A stretch of DNA of 43,075 nucleotides from CAZIVE01 sp964542435 (GTDB lineage: Bacteria; Bacteroidota; Bacteroidia; Bacteroidales; Tannerellaceae), in the NCBI GenBank assembly GCA_964542435.1, contig CAZIVE010000011.1, positions 1-43,075 of the forward strand, given 5' to 3'. The notes beneath the pieces are model-generated. The model did no database searches and was not told where the DNA came from. It was given only the letters and a program-made list of their open reading frames with translations. Of this stretch, positions 1 to 7,556 are shown piece by piece. Every line of letters begins with the position of its first letter. The first letter of the stretch is position 1. The position numbers were made by a program, and so were the translations under genes.

Positions 1-507
1 ATCAATGCCATCGCAGTGGACGGCGGAAACAGAAAATGGATCGGAACAGAAGGTTCCGGCGTTTTTGTAATCAGTGCCGATGGAAGTGAAACGATATCCT
101 CTTTCACGACAAGTAATTCTCCGCTTCTCTCCGACGAAATTCTTAGTATCGCTATCGACAATACGACAGGCGAAGTATTCATCGGCACGTCGAAAGGATT
201 GGTTTCCTACATGAGTGGTGCAACGAGTGGCGCAGAAAGTTATTCCAATGTCTATGCCTATCCGAATCCTGTCAGACCGGAATTTGATGACAAGGTAACC
301 ATCACTGGATTAATGGAAGGATCGAATGTAAAGATTACGGACCTGAGTGGTAATATCATTTTCCAAACCAAATCGTTAGGCGGTCAAGCCACATGGAACT
401 GCTGCAACAAAAGCGGCAATCGCGTTGCTACCGGTGTTTATCTCGTCATGGCTGCTACCGAAGATTCTTCCAACAGCGTTGTCACCAAGATCATGGTGGT
501 GAAATGA
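1..507 (+). CDS. PorZ-like / propeller protein with type IX sorting domain, 3' part
   Basis: The reading frame is open from the first base, so the gene starts outside the window and about 168 C-terminal residues are visible. The first part reads like the last blades of a two-component-regulator-type beta-propeller (repeats of the WIGTEGSGVF and FIGTSKGLVSY type). From about 'VYAYPNPVRPEF' onward it has the form of a type IX secretion C-terminal sorting domain: YPNPV, a central 'ITDLSGNIIF' strand, 'W(N)..(G)..VATGVYLV' and a final 'KIMVVK'. This domain order is that of PorZ, the surface protein that feeds A-LPS to the type IX sortase, and of other propeller proteins exported by this route. 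The PorZ identity is inferred because most of the protein is missing. A strong hairpin terminator follows. Confidence 0.7.
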   Translation: MNAIAVDGGNRKWIGTEGSGVFVISADGSETISSFTTSNSPLLSDEILSIAIDNTTGEVFIGTSKGLVSYMSGATSGAESYSNVYAYPNPVRPEFDDKVTITGLMEGSNVKITDLSGNIIFQTKSLGGQATWNCCNKSGNRVATGVYLVMAATEDSSNSVVTKIMVVK

Positions 508-552
508 TACGATAGAGAAGCATTACATGCGTCTCATTTCATTCCCCAATAA

Positions 553-590
553 TAAGGGCGAAGTTTATTCGCCCTTACATTTCAATTTTT
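553..590 (+). terminator. Rho-independent terminator of the PorZ-like gene
   Basis: A perfect 10-bp stem, TAAGGGCGAA (553-562) against TTCGCCCTTA (568-577), with a 5-nt loop is followed by a T-run at 586-590. It lies between convergent genes, and the T-run is on the plus side, so it mainly serves the upstream PorZ-like gene. Confidence 0.85.
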
Positions 591-614
591 GTGATTTGAT
601 TTCGAATTCCTTTA

Positions 615-1601
615 TTACAATCCCAATTTAGCGGATATCTCCAGCATCTTTTGGATAGGCCGGATGGCTTTTCGGCTTATTTCTTCATCTACGACGATTT
701 CAGGCTGTTCGTATTTCAAAGCATTATAGAGCTTCTGCATCGTATTTAAACGCATGAAATTACATTCATTGCAGGCACAGGTACTGTCGTTGGGCGGCGC
801 AGGGATAAACTGTTTGTCCGGACATTGTTTCTGCATTTCATGGATGACGCCACTTTCTGTTGCCACGATGAACTGCTTCTTCGGCGAACGAACGGCATAT
901 TTTATTAATGCGGCAGTGGAACCTACAAAGTCTGAAATCTGTAATATGACTTGTTTACATTCCGGATGCGCAATGACGTCTGCTTCTGGATAGATTGCTT
1001 TCTGCTGCAAAATCTTTTCCAATGAAAACTCTTCATGTACTTGGCAAGCACCGTTCCATAGCAACATATTTCGTCCTGTGATGCTGTTGATGTAATTACC
1101 CAGATTGCGATCCGGACCGAAAATGATCTTCTCCTCTTTAGGAAAACTCTCCACAATCTGACGGGCATTGGTGGAGGTGACCACAATATCCGTATAGGCT
1201 TTTACAGCCGCACTGGTATTGACATACGAAATGACTGTATAACCCGGATGTGCCTTTACGAACGCTGCAAACGATTCCACAGGACAACTGTCGGCCAATG
1301 AACATCCTGCATTCAGATCCGGAACGAGTACCTTCTTATCGGGACAGAGGATCTTCGCTGTTTCACCCATAAAATGTACACCGCATAAAACGATGATGTC
1401 TGCTGAAGTTTTCGAAGCTCGTTGTGCTAATGCCAGACTGTCTCCTACAGAATCGGCTATATCCTGTAAATCTCCTGTTTGATAGAAATGAGATAAAATC
1501 AGAGCGTTCTTCTCTTTCCGCATTCTGTTGATCTCTTTCACCAAATCTGTACCTTCCGGAATCGGTGCGTCAACGTACCCTTTCGTCAAATCCGTTTGCA
1601 T
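615..1601 (-). CDS. nadA: Quinolinate synthase NadA
   Basis: 328 residues, the usual size for NadA. The enzyme condenses iminoaspartate with dihydroxyacetone phosphate to quinolinate in de novo NAD synthesis and carries an oxygen-sensitive [4Fe-4S] cluster. Cluster cysteines are visible at about C100 (LNAGCSLADSC), C186 (WNGACQVHEEF) and the C275/C277/C280 group (CACNECNFM). The N-terminal 'ILSHFYQTGDLQDIADSVGDS' and 'CGVHFMGETAKIL' segments are typical of the family. The start at 1601 gives MQTDLTKGYVDAP and sits behind a TACTTTTG promoter element. The partner nadB is about 29 kb away at 30538-32130, so the pathway genes are not in one operon here; nadC is not in the window. Confidence 0.96.
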   Translation of the reverse strand: MQTDLTKGYVDAPIPEGTDLVKEINRMRKEKNALILSHFYQTGDLQDIADSVGDSLALAQRASKTSADIIVLCGVHFMGETAKILCPDKKVLVPDLNAGCSLADSCPVESFAAFVKAHPGYTVISYVNTSAAVKAYTDIVVTSTNARQIVESFPKEEKIIFGPDRNLGNYINSITGRNMLLWNGACQVHEEFSLEKILQQKAIYPEADVIAHPECKQVILQISDFVGSTAALIKYAVRSPKKQFIVATESGVIHEMQKQCPDKQFIPAPPNDSTCACNECNFMRLNTMQKLYNALKYEQPEIVVDEEISRKAIRPIQKMLEISAKLGL

Positions 1602-1644
1602 GATCTTTTTGTTTGAATGTATATGAGTTGTTTGTCATCACATA

Positions 1645-1652
1645 CAAAAGTA
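1645..1652 (-). promoter_or_regulatory. -7 element of nadA promoter
   Basis: On the minus strand the bases read TACTTTTG, an exact TAnnTTTG match, 44 bases before the nadA start codon. I see no convincing TTTG element at the expected distance upstream. The downstream stretch holds the string TGACAAACAAC, also found just after the -7 element of the DUF2807 operon at 35823-35833. Confidence 0.6.
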
Positions 1653-1820
1653 GTGTTTATTTGTTTCGTTGCAGCCGTATCCGGTTACAAATGTAGGGAA
1701 TGATCAAAAATGTCAGATTGTATAATGAATGCAGGAATAAATATTTTTACCCTTTTTCTTTCAGGCCTTTAGGTCTGAATCTATTGGTAGAGATTGAATC
1801 TATTGATAAAAAAAACAGCC

Positions 1821-1897
1821 ATCCTCGCAAAAGTTGCTCCCCTAAATTTGAGGAGCTGGCACAACGCAGCAGTGACAGAGGAGTATTTTTCCTCGCC
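1821..1897. repeat. Possible dispersed hairpin repeat element
   Basis: This piece contains a hairpin GCTCC (1836-1840) / GGAGC (1852-1856) around an AAATTTG-containing loop, a second hairpin GAGG (1878-1881) / CCTC (1891-1894) around a T-rich loop, and the string CCTCGC at both ends (1823-1828 and 1891-1896). The layout resembles short non-coding elements that I recall being scattered in Bacteroidota genomes, but only one copy is in this window, so the repeat status is inferred. Confidence 0.35.
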
Positions 1898-2205
1898 TAA
1901 ACCACTTTTCAACCACATACTATATATATTTTTCTTTCTTTAAAAACTTAAATAAAAAGATGATGATGATAGCTTGCTGAAAGTGTTTATATCTCATTGT
2001 ACATGCTGTTTGTCAATGATTTATGTTGTTGACAAAGCTGGAGGTTTGCGTGGGATAACTTTTTTCGTCGTGGAAATGGTTTCCGCTCTTCCGGCTCTTC
2101 ATATTCTTTAATTTCATTCAGACAAGAGGAATTTTTCCCTTTTTTTCGACAACTTATGAGGATAGTTATGAACAGGTTCGAAATGCATCTTCGAAAGTCA
2201 TTTGC

Positions 2206-2213
2206 TATCTTTG
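2206..2213 (+). promoter_or_regulatory. -7 element that fixes the methyltransferase start
   Basis: TATCTTTG is an exact TAnnTTTG match 20 bases before ATG 2234. It lies inside the longer open frame that begins at 2156, so transcription would start after that upstream ATG and the shorter protein is the real one. No clear -33 element was seen. Confidence 0.65.
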
Positions 2214-2233
2214 CAGCTGCAAAGATAAAGAAT

Positions 2234-2764
2234 ATGAGAAAGCTGAAGGTAACGGAAATGAATCGGTTGACTCCGGAGGAATTCAAGGAGTGCGAAAAGA
2301 TGAAGCTGGTCGTGGTGTTGGATCATGTGAGAAGTCTCAATAATGTGGGTTCCGTGTTTCGCACGTCCGATGCTTTCAGAGTGGAGAAGATCTGCTGTTG
2401 CGGCATTACTGCTTGTCCTCCTGATCCGGAGATCCATAAGACGGCGCTCGGCGCTGAAGATACGGTGGACTGGGACTATTTCAAGGATACGATGGAAGCG
2501 GTTGAAAAGTTGAAGTCGGAGGGTTATTTCATCTATTCCGTCGAACAGGTCGAACACAGTACGTTGCTGGAAGACTTGAAACTGGACCGGTCGAAGAAAT
2601 ATGCGGTGATCTTGGGAAACGAGGTGAAAGGTGTTCAGCAGAATGTGGTGGATGCGTCCGACGGCTGCATCGAAATCCCGCAATACGGCACCAAACATTC
2701 GTTGAATGTCTCCGTGACAGCTGGCATTATCATCTGGAGCTTCTTTAAGCAGCTGTCATATTAA
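2234..2764 (+). CDS. TrmH/SpoU-family RNA 2'-O-methyltransferase
   Basis: 176 residues with all three SpoU motifs: LDHVRSLNNVGSVFRTSDAF (about 29-48), VILGNEVKGVQ (125-135) and the knot motif IPQYGTKHSLNVSVTAG (148-164). These proteins fold as a trefoil-knot dimer and transfer methyl groups from S-adenosylmethionine to ribose 2'-O in tRNA or rRNA; the exact target cannot be read from sequence. I chose ATG 2234 (MRKLKVTEMNRL) because related proteins begin this way and because a -7 promoter element lies inside the longer frame. Its 3' end overlaps the convergent DUF4294 gene by 9 bases. Confidence 0.9.
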   Translation: MRKLKVTEMNRLTPEEFKECEKMKLVVVLDHVRSLNNVGSVFRTSDAFRVEKICCCGITACPPDPEIHKTALGAEDTVDWDYFKDTMEAVEKLKSEGYFIYSVEQVEHSTLLEDLKLDRSKKYAVILGNEVKGVQQNVVDASDGCIEIPQYGTKHSLNVSVTAGIIIWSFFKQLSY

Positions 2765-3364
2765 GCCGTTCTCGACAAGGATGATGACGCGCTCCGTCAT
2801 GTAGTCTTTGCCGTTCGGTTCGTAATCGGATTTCAGACTGGCACCGAACAGATGGGCGAAGAGGTTCCAGAATCCGGCGCGGAACGTTCCCAAATAGGCT
2901 TTTAGGATGTCGTAACTTGTCTGGTTACACTCGCGGTCGATCAGCTTGATCAACAGCCTGCCCTGCGAATAGGACATCTTCTTCAGCTCCGGCTTGTATT
3001 TTTGAAACAGATCGTCTTCCAGTTTTTTGATGTATTGCTTGCGCGCCCTGTCGTTGGGCAGTTTCTGTAAAGTCTGATAGGTGCTGATCAGCGTGGCGGA
3101 GATGAGCTTCGCGTAGGGAAGCGTCTTTTTTACGTCGCGTACCAGTCTGCGGAAACGCGCCAGATCTTCGCGGCTCTGATAGGTGGGAAAGACATAGATC
3201 TCACTCAGAGTGACCACCGCAATGGTGTCTCCGTTCTCGTCAACCTCTGCCGGTACGGTACCTATAGGATACTTCTGCACAGCTACCTGCGCCTTGCCTT
3301 CACCCATACCCAAGAGCAATAAGATTACGATCAGAATACTATATAAAATGTATTTGCTAAACAT
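2756..3364 (-). CDS. DUF4294 family protein
   Basis: 202 residues from the chosen start. An N-terminal hydrophobic stretch (YILYSILIVILLLLGMGEGKAQ) looks like a signal peptide ending near AQ. The body, with 'VVTLSEIYVFPTY', 'RRLVRDVKKTLPYAKLI' and 'RLLIKLIDRECNQTSYDILKAYLGTFRAGFWNLFAHLFGASLKSDY', matches my recollection of DUF4294, a conserved Bacteroidota family of unknown role, probably periplasmic. The open frame reaches 3400 but ATG 3364 places the signal peptide at the N terminus. The promoter at 3371-3404 would start transcription at about this ATG, so the message may be leaderless. Confidence 0.8.
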   Translation of the reverse strand: MFSKYILYSILIVILLLLGMGEGKAQVAVQKYPIGTVPAEVDENGDTIAVVTLSEIYVFPTYQSREDLARFRRLVRDVKKTLPYAKLISATLISTYQTLQKLPNDRARKQYIKKLEDDLFQKYKPELKKMSYSQGRLLIKLIDRECNQTSYDILKAYLGTFRAGFWNLFAHLFGASLKSDYEPNGKDYMTERVIILVENGLI

Positions 3365-3370
3365 TAGCCG

Positions 3371-3404
3371 CAAAATTAAATATTGTCGTGGAGAGTTCAT
3401 TCAA
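3371..3404 (-). promoter_or_regulatory. DUF4294 promoter
   Basis: On the minus strand TAATTTTG lies at 3378-3371 with TTG at 3404-3402, spacer 23. The -7 element ends only six bases from the start codon at 3364. Confidence 0.5.
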
Positions 3405-3420
3405 TTATTTAGTTAATAAG

Positions 3421-3451
3421 TTGTTTATAGGTTTTTATTCTCTTAATTTTG
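3421..3451 (+). promoter_or_regulatory. Promoter of the barrel/HHH operon
   Basis: TTG at 3421-3423, a 20-base spacer and TAATTTTG at 3444-3451 fit the Bacteroidota consensus, 24 bases before ATG 3476. It diverges from the DUF4294 promoter. Confidence 0.7.
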
Positions 3452-3475
3452 TAAAAATCAATTCCAAAACACACT

Positions 3476-4288
3476 ATGAAGCCTTTTATTTTGTTTTCCG
3501 TATTCTTCACATTCCTCGGTTCTGCTTTGCATGCTTCCGACGACCTGCGCCTTCCCGACGCCCGCTCGCTCGCGATGGGCAACGACCGCGCCACGCAGTC
3601 GGCATTTTTCAATCCTTCGCTTATCGCCCTGCTCGACCAACGCTCCTTCACGCTGCTCTATTCCAATAAATACGGTATGCGCGAACTTGCCACGGCTGGT
3701 TTTTTCTTTTCCTGCCCGAACCGCGCGCTGCCTTTCGGCTTCCATCTCTCCTCGTTCGGCTTTTCGCGCTATCGCGAATCCATGGGAAGAGTCTGCTTCG
3801 GCAAACGTCTCTTCTCCTTCCTGGCGGCCGGCGCAAGCATTCAATATGGCGCGCTCCAGTCTGAGATCTATGAGAATATCCTTCAAAGACTCTCCTCCGA
3901 TATCGGTTTGACGTTTCTGCCGGTTGATAATGTGTTGATTGCACTGTTGATAAACGATATTCCCGCTTTTTCATTCGGAGATACATCTATTGAAAACAAA
4001 GACTTTGAATCGCATTCTTATTGTGTGGGTTTTCAATGGACCGTTATCAACGGTCTGTTGATAACCTCTGCCTGCCATGTGGACGAACATCGTAAAACGG
4101 CCGTTTCTTTGGGAATGGAATACGAGGCTTTTCCCCGCTTTGCCTTTCGAGCCGGATTGCAGAGCGATCCCTTTGTTCCGTCTATCGGCGTGGGTGCCGG
4201 ATCTTCTCGTTTCTCGTTCGACACGGCTGCCTTGTGGCATCCGCAACTGGGCGTGAATGTCGCGCTTTCGGTTTCATTCCTTTTTTAA
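3476..4288 (+). CDS. PorV/PorQ-like outer-membrane beta-barrel protein
   Basis: 270 residues with a cleavable signal peptide (MKPFILFSVFFTFLGSALHASDD). The mature start 'RLPDARSLAMGNDRATQSAFFNPSLIALL' has the 'GaRs.aMG.a..a..d....f.NPA.la' form seen in PorV, PorQ and UPF0164-type FadL-like barrels. Alternating hydrophobic strands and a C-terminal aromatic end (ALSVSFLF) support an outer-membrane barrel. In type IX systems such proteins shuttle or hold surface cargo; here the specific partner is unknown. It is followed after 20 bases by the HHH-barrel gene, so the two are probably co-transcribed. The 5' half has higher GC than the 3' half. Confidence 0.7.
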   Translation: MKPFILFSVFFTFLGSALHASDDLRLPDARSLAMGNDRATQSAFFNPSLIALLDQRSFTLLYSNKYGMRELATAGFFFSCPNRALPFGFHLSSFGFSRYRESMGRVCFGKRLFSFLAAGASIQYGALQSEIYENILQRLSSDIGLTFLPVDNVLIALLINDIPAFSFGDTSIENKDFESHSYCVGFQWTVINGLLITSACHVDEHRKTAVSLGMEYEAFPRFAFRAGLQSDPFVPSIGVGAGSSRFSFDTAALWHPQLGVNVALSVSFLF

Positions 4289-4308
4289 CCCTTTTATTCG
4301 TGACGACT

Positions 4309-6369
4309 ATGAACAAAATGTTGATAAATGTGGGGATAAGTCTGTTCATAACTTGTTATCATGCTTTTGGACAGGATTATGGATATGTTGATAAATGGAT
4401 GGTTCCTATTCAGACCGCCGTCGCTGACGAGGAGAACAGCGAAGCCTGCGCTGAGGAACTTTATGAACAGCTGTCGGAGATGTCTGAACATCCTATGGAT
4501 CTGAACGATCCCGACTCTCTCTTCTTGATGAGGCTCCCGTTTTTGTCCGCCCGACAGGTCGCGGATCTGATGCGGTTCCTGAAACAGCCTCGCCCGTTGC
4601 AAACCGTCTATGAACTGAAGAATGTCAGAGAACTGGATCGGCAAACTGTGGAACAACTGCTGCCCTTCGTCTGCGTGAATGTTAGGAAAGTTGATAAACC
4701 GCCCTTTTCTGTTCATAACTTGTTAAAACACGGACGGAACACTCTTATTATCAGATACGATCTCGGTTTTCAACAGAAAGCGGGTTATGGTTCATATCCG
4801 GATAGTGTTCTTTGGAGATATCCTAATAGATTGTATCGCGGTGAAGCGTTCTATCATTCGTTGAGGTATTCTTATACCTTTTCAGACAGATTGAAGATCA
4901 CTTTTAATGCAGAGAAAGATGCAGGTGAAGCTTTTTGGAATCGAAACCATAAAGGATATGATTTCTATACAGGCAGTGTGTTGTTGAAAGATTTGAATGT
5001 TCTTCAGACATTGGTTGTGGGCGACTTTAAGGCTTCGTTTGGACAAGGTCTGGTGATGAGTCAAGGTTTTTCACCGGGGAGAAGTGTGTTGATAACTCAA
5101 GCGGCGAAAAGAAACAATGGATTCCGAAGCCACAGTTCGACCAATGAATATGATTTTTTCAGAGGCGCTGGACTTACGATCCGTTTGAATAAGGTGGAAA
5201 CGAGTCTGTTTTATTCCTTCAGAAAATGGGATGCGACTGTACAAGACAGTTCGTTCTCGTCATTCAAGACGGATGGTTTACACAGATTGCAACGTGATAT
5301 GGAAAAACGGAATAAGGTGCCCGTACAGACGTTTGGCGGAAATCTACGCTGGCGGTTCCGTTCCGGTTGGCTGGGTTGTACGTTCATTCGTTATTCGTTT
5401 GATTCTTTGCGAATGAATCCCGTTGAGAAACCCTACAATCTGTTCGCTTTTCGCGGACGTTCGAATATGAACATGAGTGTGGATTACCTGTTGAAAAGAC
5501 CTCATCTCTTTTTCTATGGAGAGACCGCTATTTCGCAGAATGGAGCTTTGGCAACGCTCAACGAACTTTCGGTCACTCCTGTTTCTTATGTTTCATTCCT
5601 TGCCTCCTGTCGTTATTTCGACAAGCGTTATCAATCGTTTTATGGAAATGTGTCATCGCAGAGCGGCGGCGTGCAGAATGAAGAGGGACTGTATTTGGGT
5701 TTACAAGCTGTGCCTTTGGCTCATTGGAAAGTGACGCTGTTCGCAGATCTTTTCCGTTTTCCGTGGAAACGCTATGGCGTGGATTCGCCTTCCACTGGGA
5801 AAGAATATCGCGTACAGGTTGACTATTCTCAAGGAGCGTTTTTTTCCTCCTATCTCCGTTTTTCCTATTCAGAAAAGGAGAAAAATGGAGAGGGTGCTCA
5901 GGTTTCTCATTCCATTGTTCCTTATAAGAGGAATAAAGTTCGTTGGCAGATGGCTTATCAACCCTTTTTCTGGCTTTCGGGAAAGACTTCGGCAGATGGG
6001 ATTTTGTGTGGAAGTAAAGGAACGAAAAGCAGTCGCGGCTGGATGGTTTCGGAAAGTCTCTCATTTGGCACAGATAAATTTCCGCTTCAGTTGAATCTCT
6101 TCACCGGAATCTTTCATACCGATGATTATGCTTCGCGCATCTATTCTTATGAGAAGGGTTTGCTTTATGCATTCAATATGCCCTCGTTTTATGGAAAAGG
6201 AATCAGGCTTTCTGCTAATGTGAAATGGAGCATTTATCGGGATCTGTATATTGCTGCAAAGTTTTCGCACAGCCATTACAGCGATCGCACCGTCATTGGC
6301 AGTGGAACAGAACAGATTGACGGTCCCAATAAAGAGGATCTTCAAGTCATGTTGAGGTGGAAGTTCTGA
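4309..6369 (+). CDS. Helix-hairpin-helix domain / outer-membrane barrel protein
   Basis: 686 residues from ATG 4309; the upstream in-frame extension overlaps the preceding gene and would bury the signal peptide (MLINVGISLFITCYHAFGQ). Residues about 63-123 (MDLNDPDSLFLMRLPFLSARQVADLMRF, then TVYELKNVRELD, then LLPFVCV) form a ComEA-like helix-hairpin-helix unit, although the usual GIGP hairpin is replaced by FLSA. The rest is rich in alternating aromatic strands (for example KITFNAEKDAGEAFW, LVVGDFKASFGQGLVMSQGF) and ends in VMLRWKF, as expected for a large outer-membrane barrel. Similar proteins are widespread in Bacteroidota without a proven role. The domain mix suggests a periplasm-facing HHH unit attached to a barrel. 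Confidence 0.75.
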   Translation: MNKMLINVGISLFITCYHAFGQDYGYVDKWMVPIQTAVADEENSEACAEELYEQLSEMSEHPMDLNDPDSLFLMRLPFLSARQVADLMRFLKQPRPLQTVYELKNVRELDRQTVEQLLPFVCVNVRKVDKPPFSVHNLLKHGRNTLIIRYDLGFQQKAGYGSYPDSVLWRYPNRLYRGEAFYHSLRYSYTFSDRLKITFNAEKDAGEAFWNRNHKGYDFYTGSVLLKDLNVLQTLVVGDFKASFGQGLVMSQGFSPGRSVLITQAAKRNNGFRSHSSTNEYDFFRGAGLTIRLNKVETSLFYSFRKWDATVQDSSFSSFKTDGLHRLQRDMEKRNKVPVQTFGGNLRWRFRSGWLGCTFIRYSFDSLRMNPVEKPYNLFAFRGRSNMNMSVDYLLKRPHLFFYGETAISQNGALATLNELSVTPVSYVSFLASCRYFDKRYQSFYGNVSSQSGGVQNEEGLYLGLQAVPLAHWKVTLFADLFRFPWKRYGVDSPSTGKEYRVQVDYSQGAFFSSYLRFSYSEKEKNGEGAQVSHSIVPYKRNKVRWQMAYQPFFWLSGKTSADGILCGSKGTKSSRGWMVSESLSFGTDKFPLQLNLFTGIFHTDDYASRIYSYEKGLLYAFNMPSFYGKGIRLSANVKWSIYRDLYIAAKFSHSHYSDRTVIGSGTEQIDGPNKEDLQVMLRWKF

Positions 6370-6428
6370 TCATTATTGATGATTATATTTTGAACAAGGA
6401 CTCGGAAAATAATAGGTATTTTATGAAT

Positions 6429-6686
6429 GAAACACCTTGGCAACAATGCAACGGAAGCAAATCGACAAAGAAACATCTCGGCAACAATGCAGAGGAAGCA
6501 AATCAGCAAAGAAACATCTCGGCAACAATGCAGCGGAGGCAAATCAGCAAAGAAACATCTCGGCAACAATGCAGCGGAGGCAAATCAGCAAAGAAACACC
6601 TCGGCAACAATGCAGCGGAGGCAAATCGGCGAAGAAACATCTTGGCAACAATGCAGCGGAGACAAATCGGCAAAGAAACATCTCGG
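6429..6686. repeat. 41-bp tandem repeat array, six units plus 12 bases
   Basis: Units start at 6429, 6470, 6511, 6552, 6593 and 6634, each exactly 41 bp, and a partial seventh begins at 6675. The unit begins GAAACATCTCGGCAACAATG and continues with a segment of the form CAGCGGAGGCAAATCAGCAAA. Units 2-5 are almost identical; the first and last carry more changes, mostly transitions. Because 41 is not a multiple of three and the unit has no stop in several frames, long false open frames run through it on both strands. It lies wholly between the stop of the HHH-barrel gene and the promoter of the radical SAM gene. Confidence 0.95.
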
Positions 6687-6702
6687 AATAATCAAAGCAA
6701 GC

Positions 6703-6734
6703 TTTGTTTCTCCTCTCGGTTTGCATTATCTTTG
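6703..6734 (+). promoter_or_regulatory. Promoter of the radical SAM gene
   Basis: TTTG at 6703-6706, a 20-base spacer and TATCTTTG at 6727-6734 match the Bacteroidota consensus very well. It begins 17 bases after the tandem array and fixes the start of the gene at ATG 6777. Confidence 0.85.
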
Positions 6735-6776
6735 CTACAGCAAAATCAACAAAAGCAATATAAATCACATACAATC

Positions 6777-7556
6777 ATGTCCACCATTATTTACGACAAG
6801 GTCGTTTTCGGTCCGATTCACAGTCGGAGGTTAGGTATTTCGTTAGGAGTGAATTTACTTCCGACAGACGGCAAGCGTTGTTCCTTCAACTGTATCTATT
6901 GCGAGTGCGGCTTGAACGAGCAGCATCCCACACGTGCCCCTTTTCCGACGCGTGAAGAGGTGAAGAGGGCGTTGACGGAGAAACTGGAAGAGATGAAGCT
7001 GGACAAGATGGCTCCGGACGTGATCACGTTTGCGGGCAATGGAGAGCCGACCTTACATCCCGACTTCGAAGCGATCATCGACGATACGATAGCGCTTCGC
7101 AACCTCTATTTCCCGAAGGCCAAGATCGCGGTCCTTTCCAATTCCACGATGATCGAGCACGAGTCCGTCTTCCGTGCCTTGAACAAGGTAGAAGACAACT
7201 TGATGAAGCTCGACTCGGTACTGGACCGTCGCATCGGTCAGATCGATCAGCCGCAGCAGCCGTCGTTCAGCTTCGAGAAGCTTCTTCCGCAGCTTTGTCG
7301 GTTCAACGGCAATCTGATCATTCAGACCATGTTCCTGAAGGGCACGGTAAAGGGTGAGAGTGTGGACAACACCACAGAGGCGGAGGTAAGCGGGTTCGTG
7401 GAGGCCATGAAGAAGATCCGTCCGAAGGAGGTGATGCTTTACACCATCGATCGCGAGACGCCCTACGAAGGGTTGGAAAAGATTCCCTTCGCGCAGCTCA
7501 ATGCCATAGCGGAGAAGGTCAGGGCCTTAGGTATTCCGACGACGGTGTCCGCCTAA
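6777..7556 (+). CDS. Radical SAM protein (COG0731-like)
   Basis: 259 residues starting MSTIIYDKVVFGPIHSRRLG. The cluster motif CSFNCIYC (C35, C39, C42) has the CX3CX2C spacing of radical SAM enzymes, which bind a [4Fe-4S] cluster and cleave S-adenosylmethionine. 'FAGNGEPTLHPDF' is the GGE-type SAM-binding segment. The opening GPI-SRRLG-SLG-N-LP form is typical of the COG0731 group, whose substrates are mostly unknown. The open frame extends 140 codons upstream, but that part is only the out-of-frame 41-bp array and lies upstream of the promoter, so it is not coding. The 3' end overlaps nagA by four bases, tail to tail. Confidence 0.9.
   Translation: MSTIIYDKVVFGPIHSRRLGISLGVNLLPTDGKRCSFNCIYCECGLNEQHPTRAPFPTREEVKRALTEKLEEMKLDKMAPDVITFAGNGEPTLHPDFEAIIDDTIALRNLYFPKAKIAVLSNSTMIEHESVFRALNKVEDNLMKLDSVLDRRIGQIDQPQQPSFSFEKLLPQLCRFNGNLIIQTMFLKGTVKGESVDNTTEAEVSGFVEAMKKIRPKEVMLYTIDRETPYEGLEKIPFAQLNAIAEKVRALGIPTTVSA

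Larger units (their letters stand above)
1602..2233. other. 630-bp intergenic region between nadA and the SpoU methyltransferase
   Basis: No believable gene is seen: the short open frames here lack family resemblance and one overlaps the methyltransferase in antisense. The region holds the nadA promoter (1645-1652), a hairpin-rich repeat-like element (about 1821-1897), an AT-rich stretch at 1915-1970, and the methyltransferase promoter at 2206-2213. Confidence 0.7.

Noticed and set aside
1700..1900. 66-codon open frame in the nadA gap
   Set aside because: No family resemblance, no good ribosome site, and it covers the hairpin-rich repeat-like element.
2156..2233. Upstream start of the SpoU methyltransferase
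   Set aside because: A TATCTTTG promoter element lies after this ATG, and the extra residues are not found in the family's usual start.
6357..6776. Long repeat-containing N terminus of the radical SAM open frame
   Set aside because: It is the 41-bp array read in shifting frames and lies upstream of a consensus promoter. ATG 6777 gives the family-typical start.
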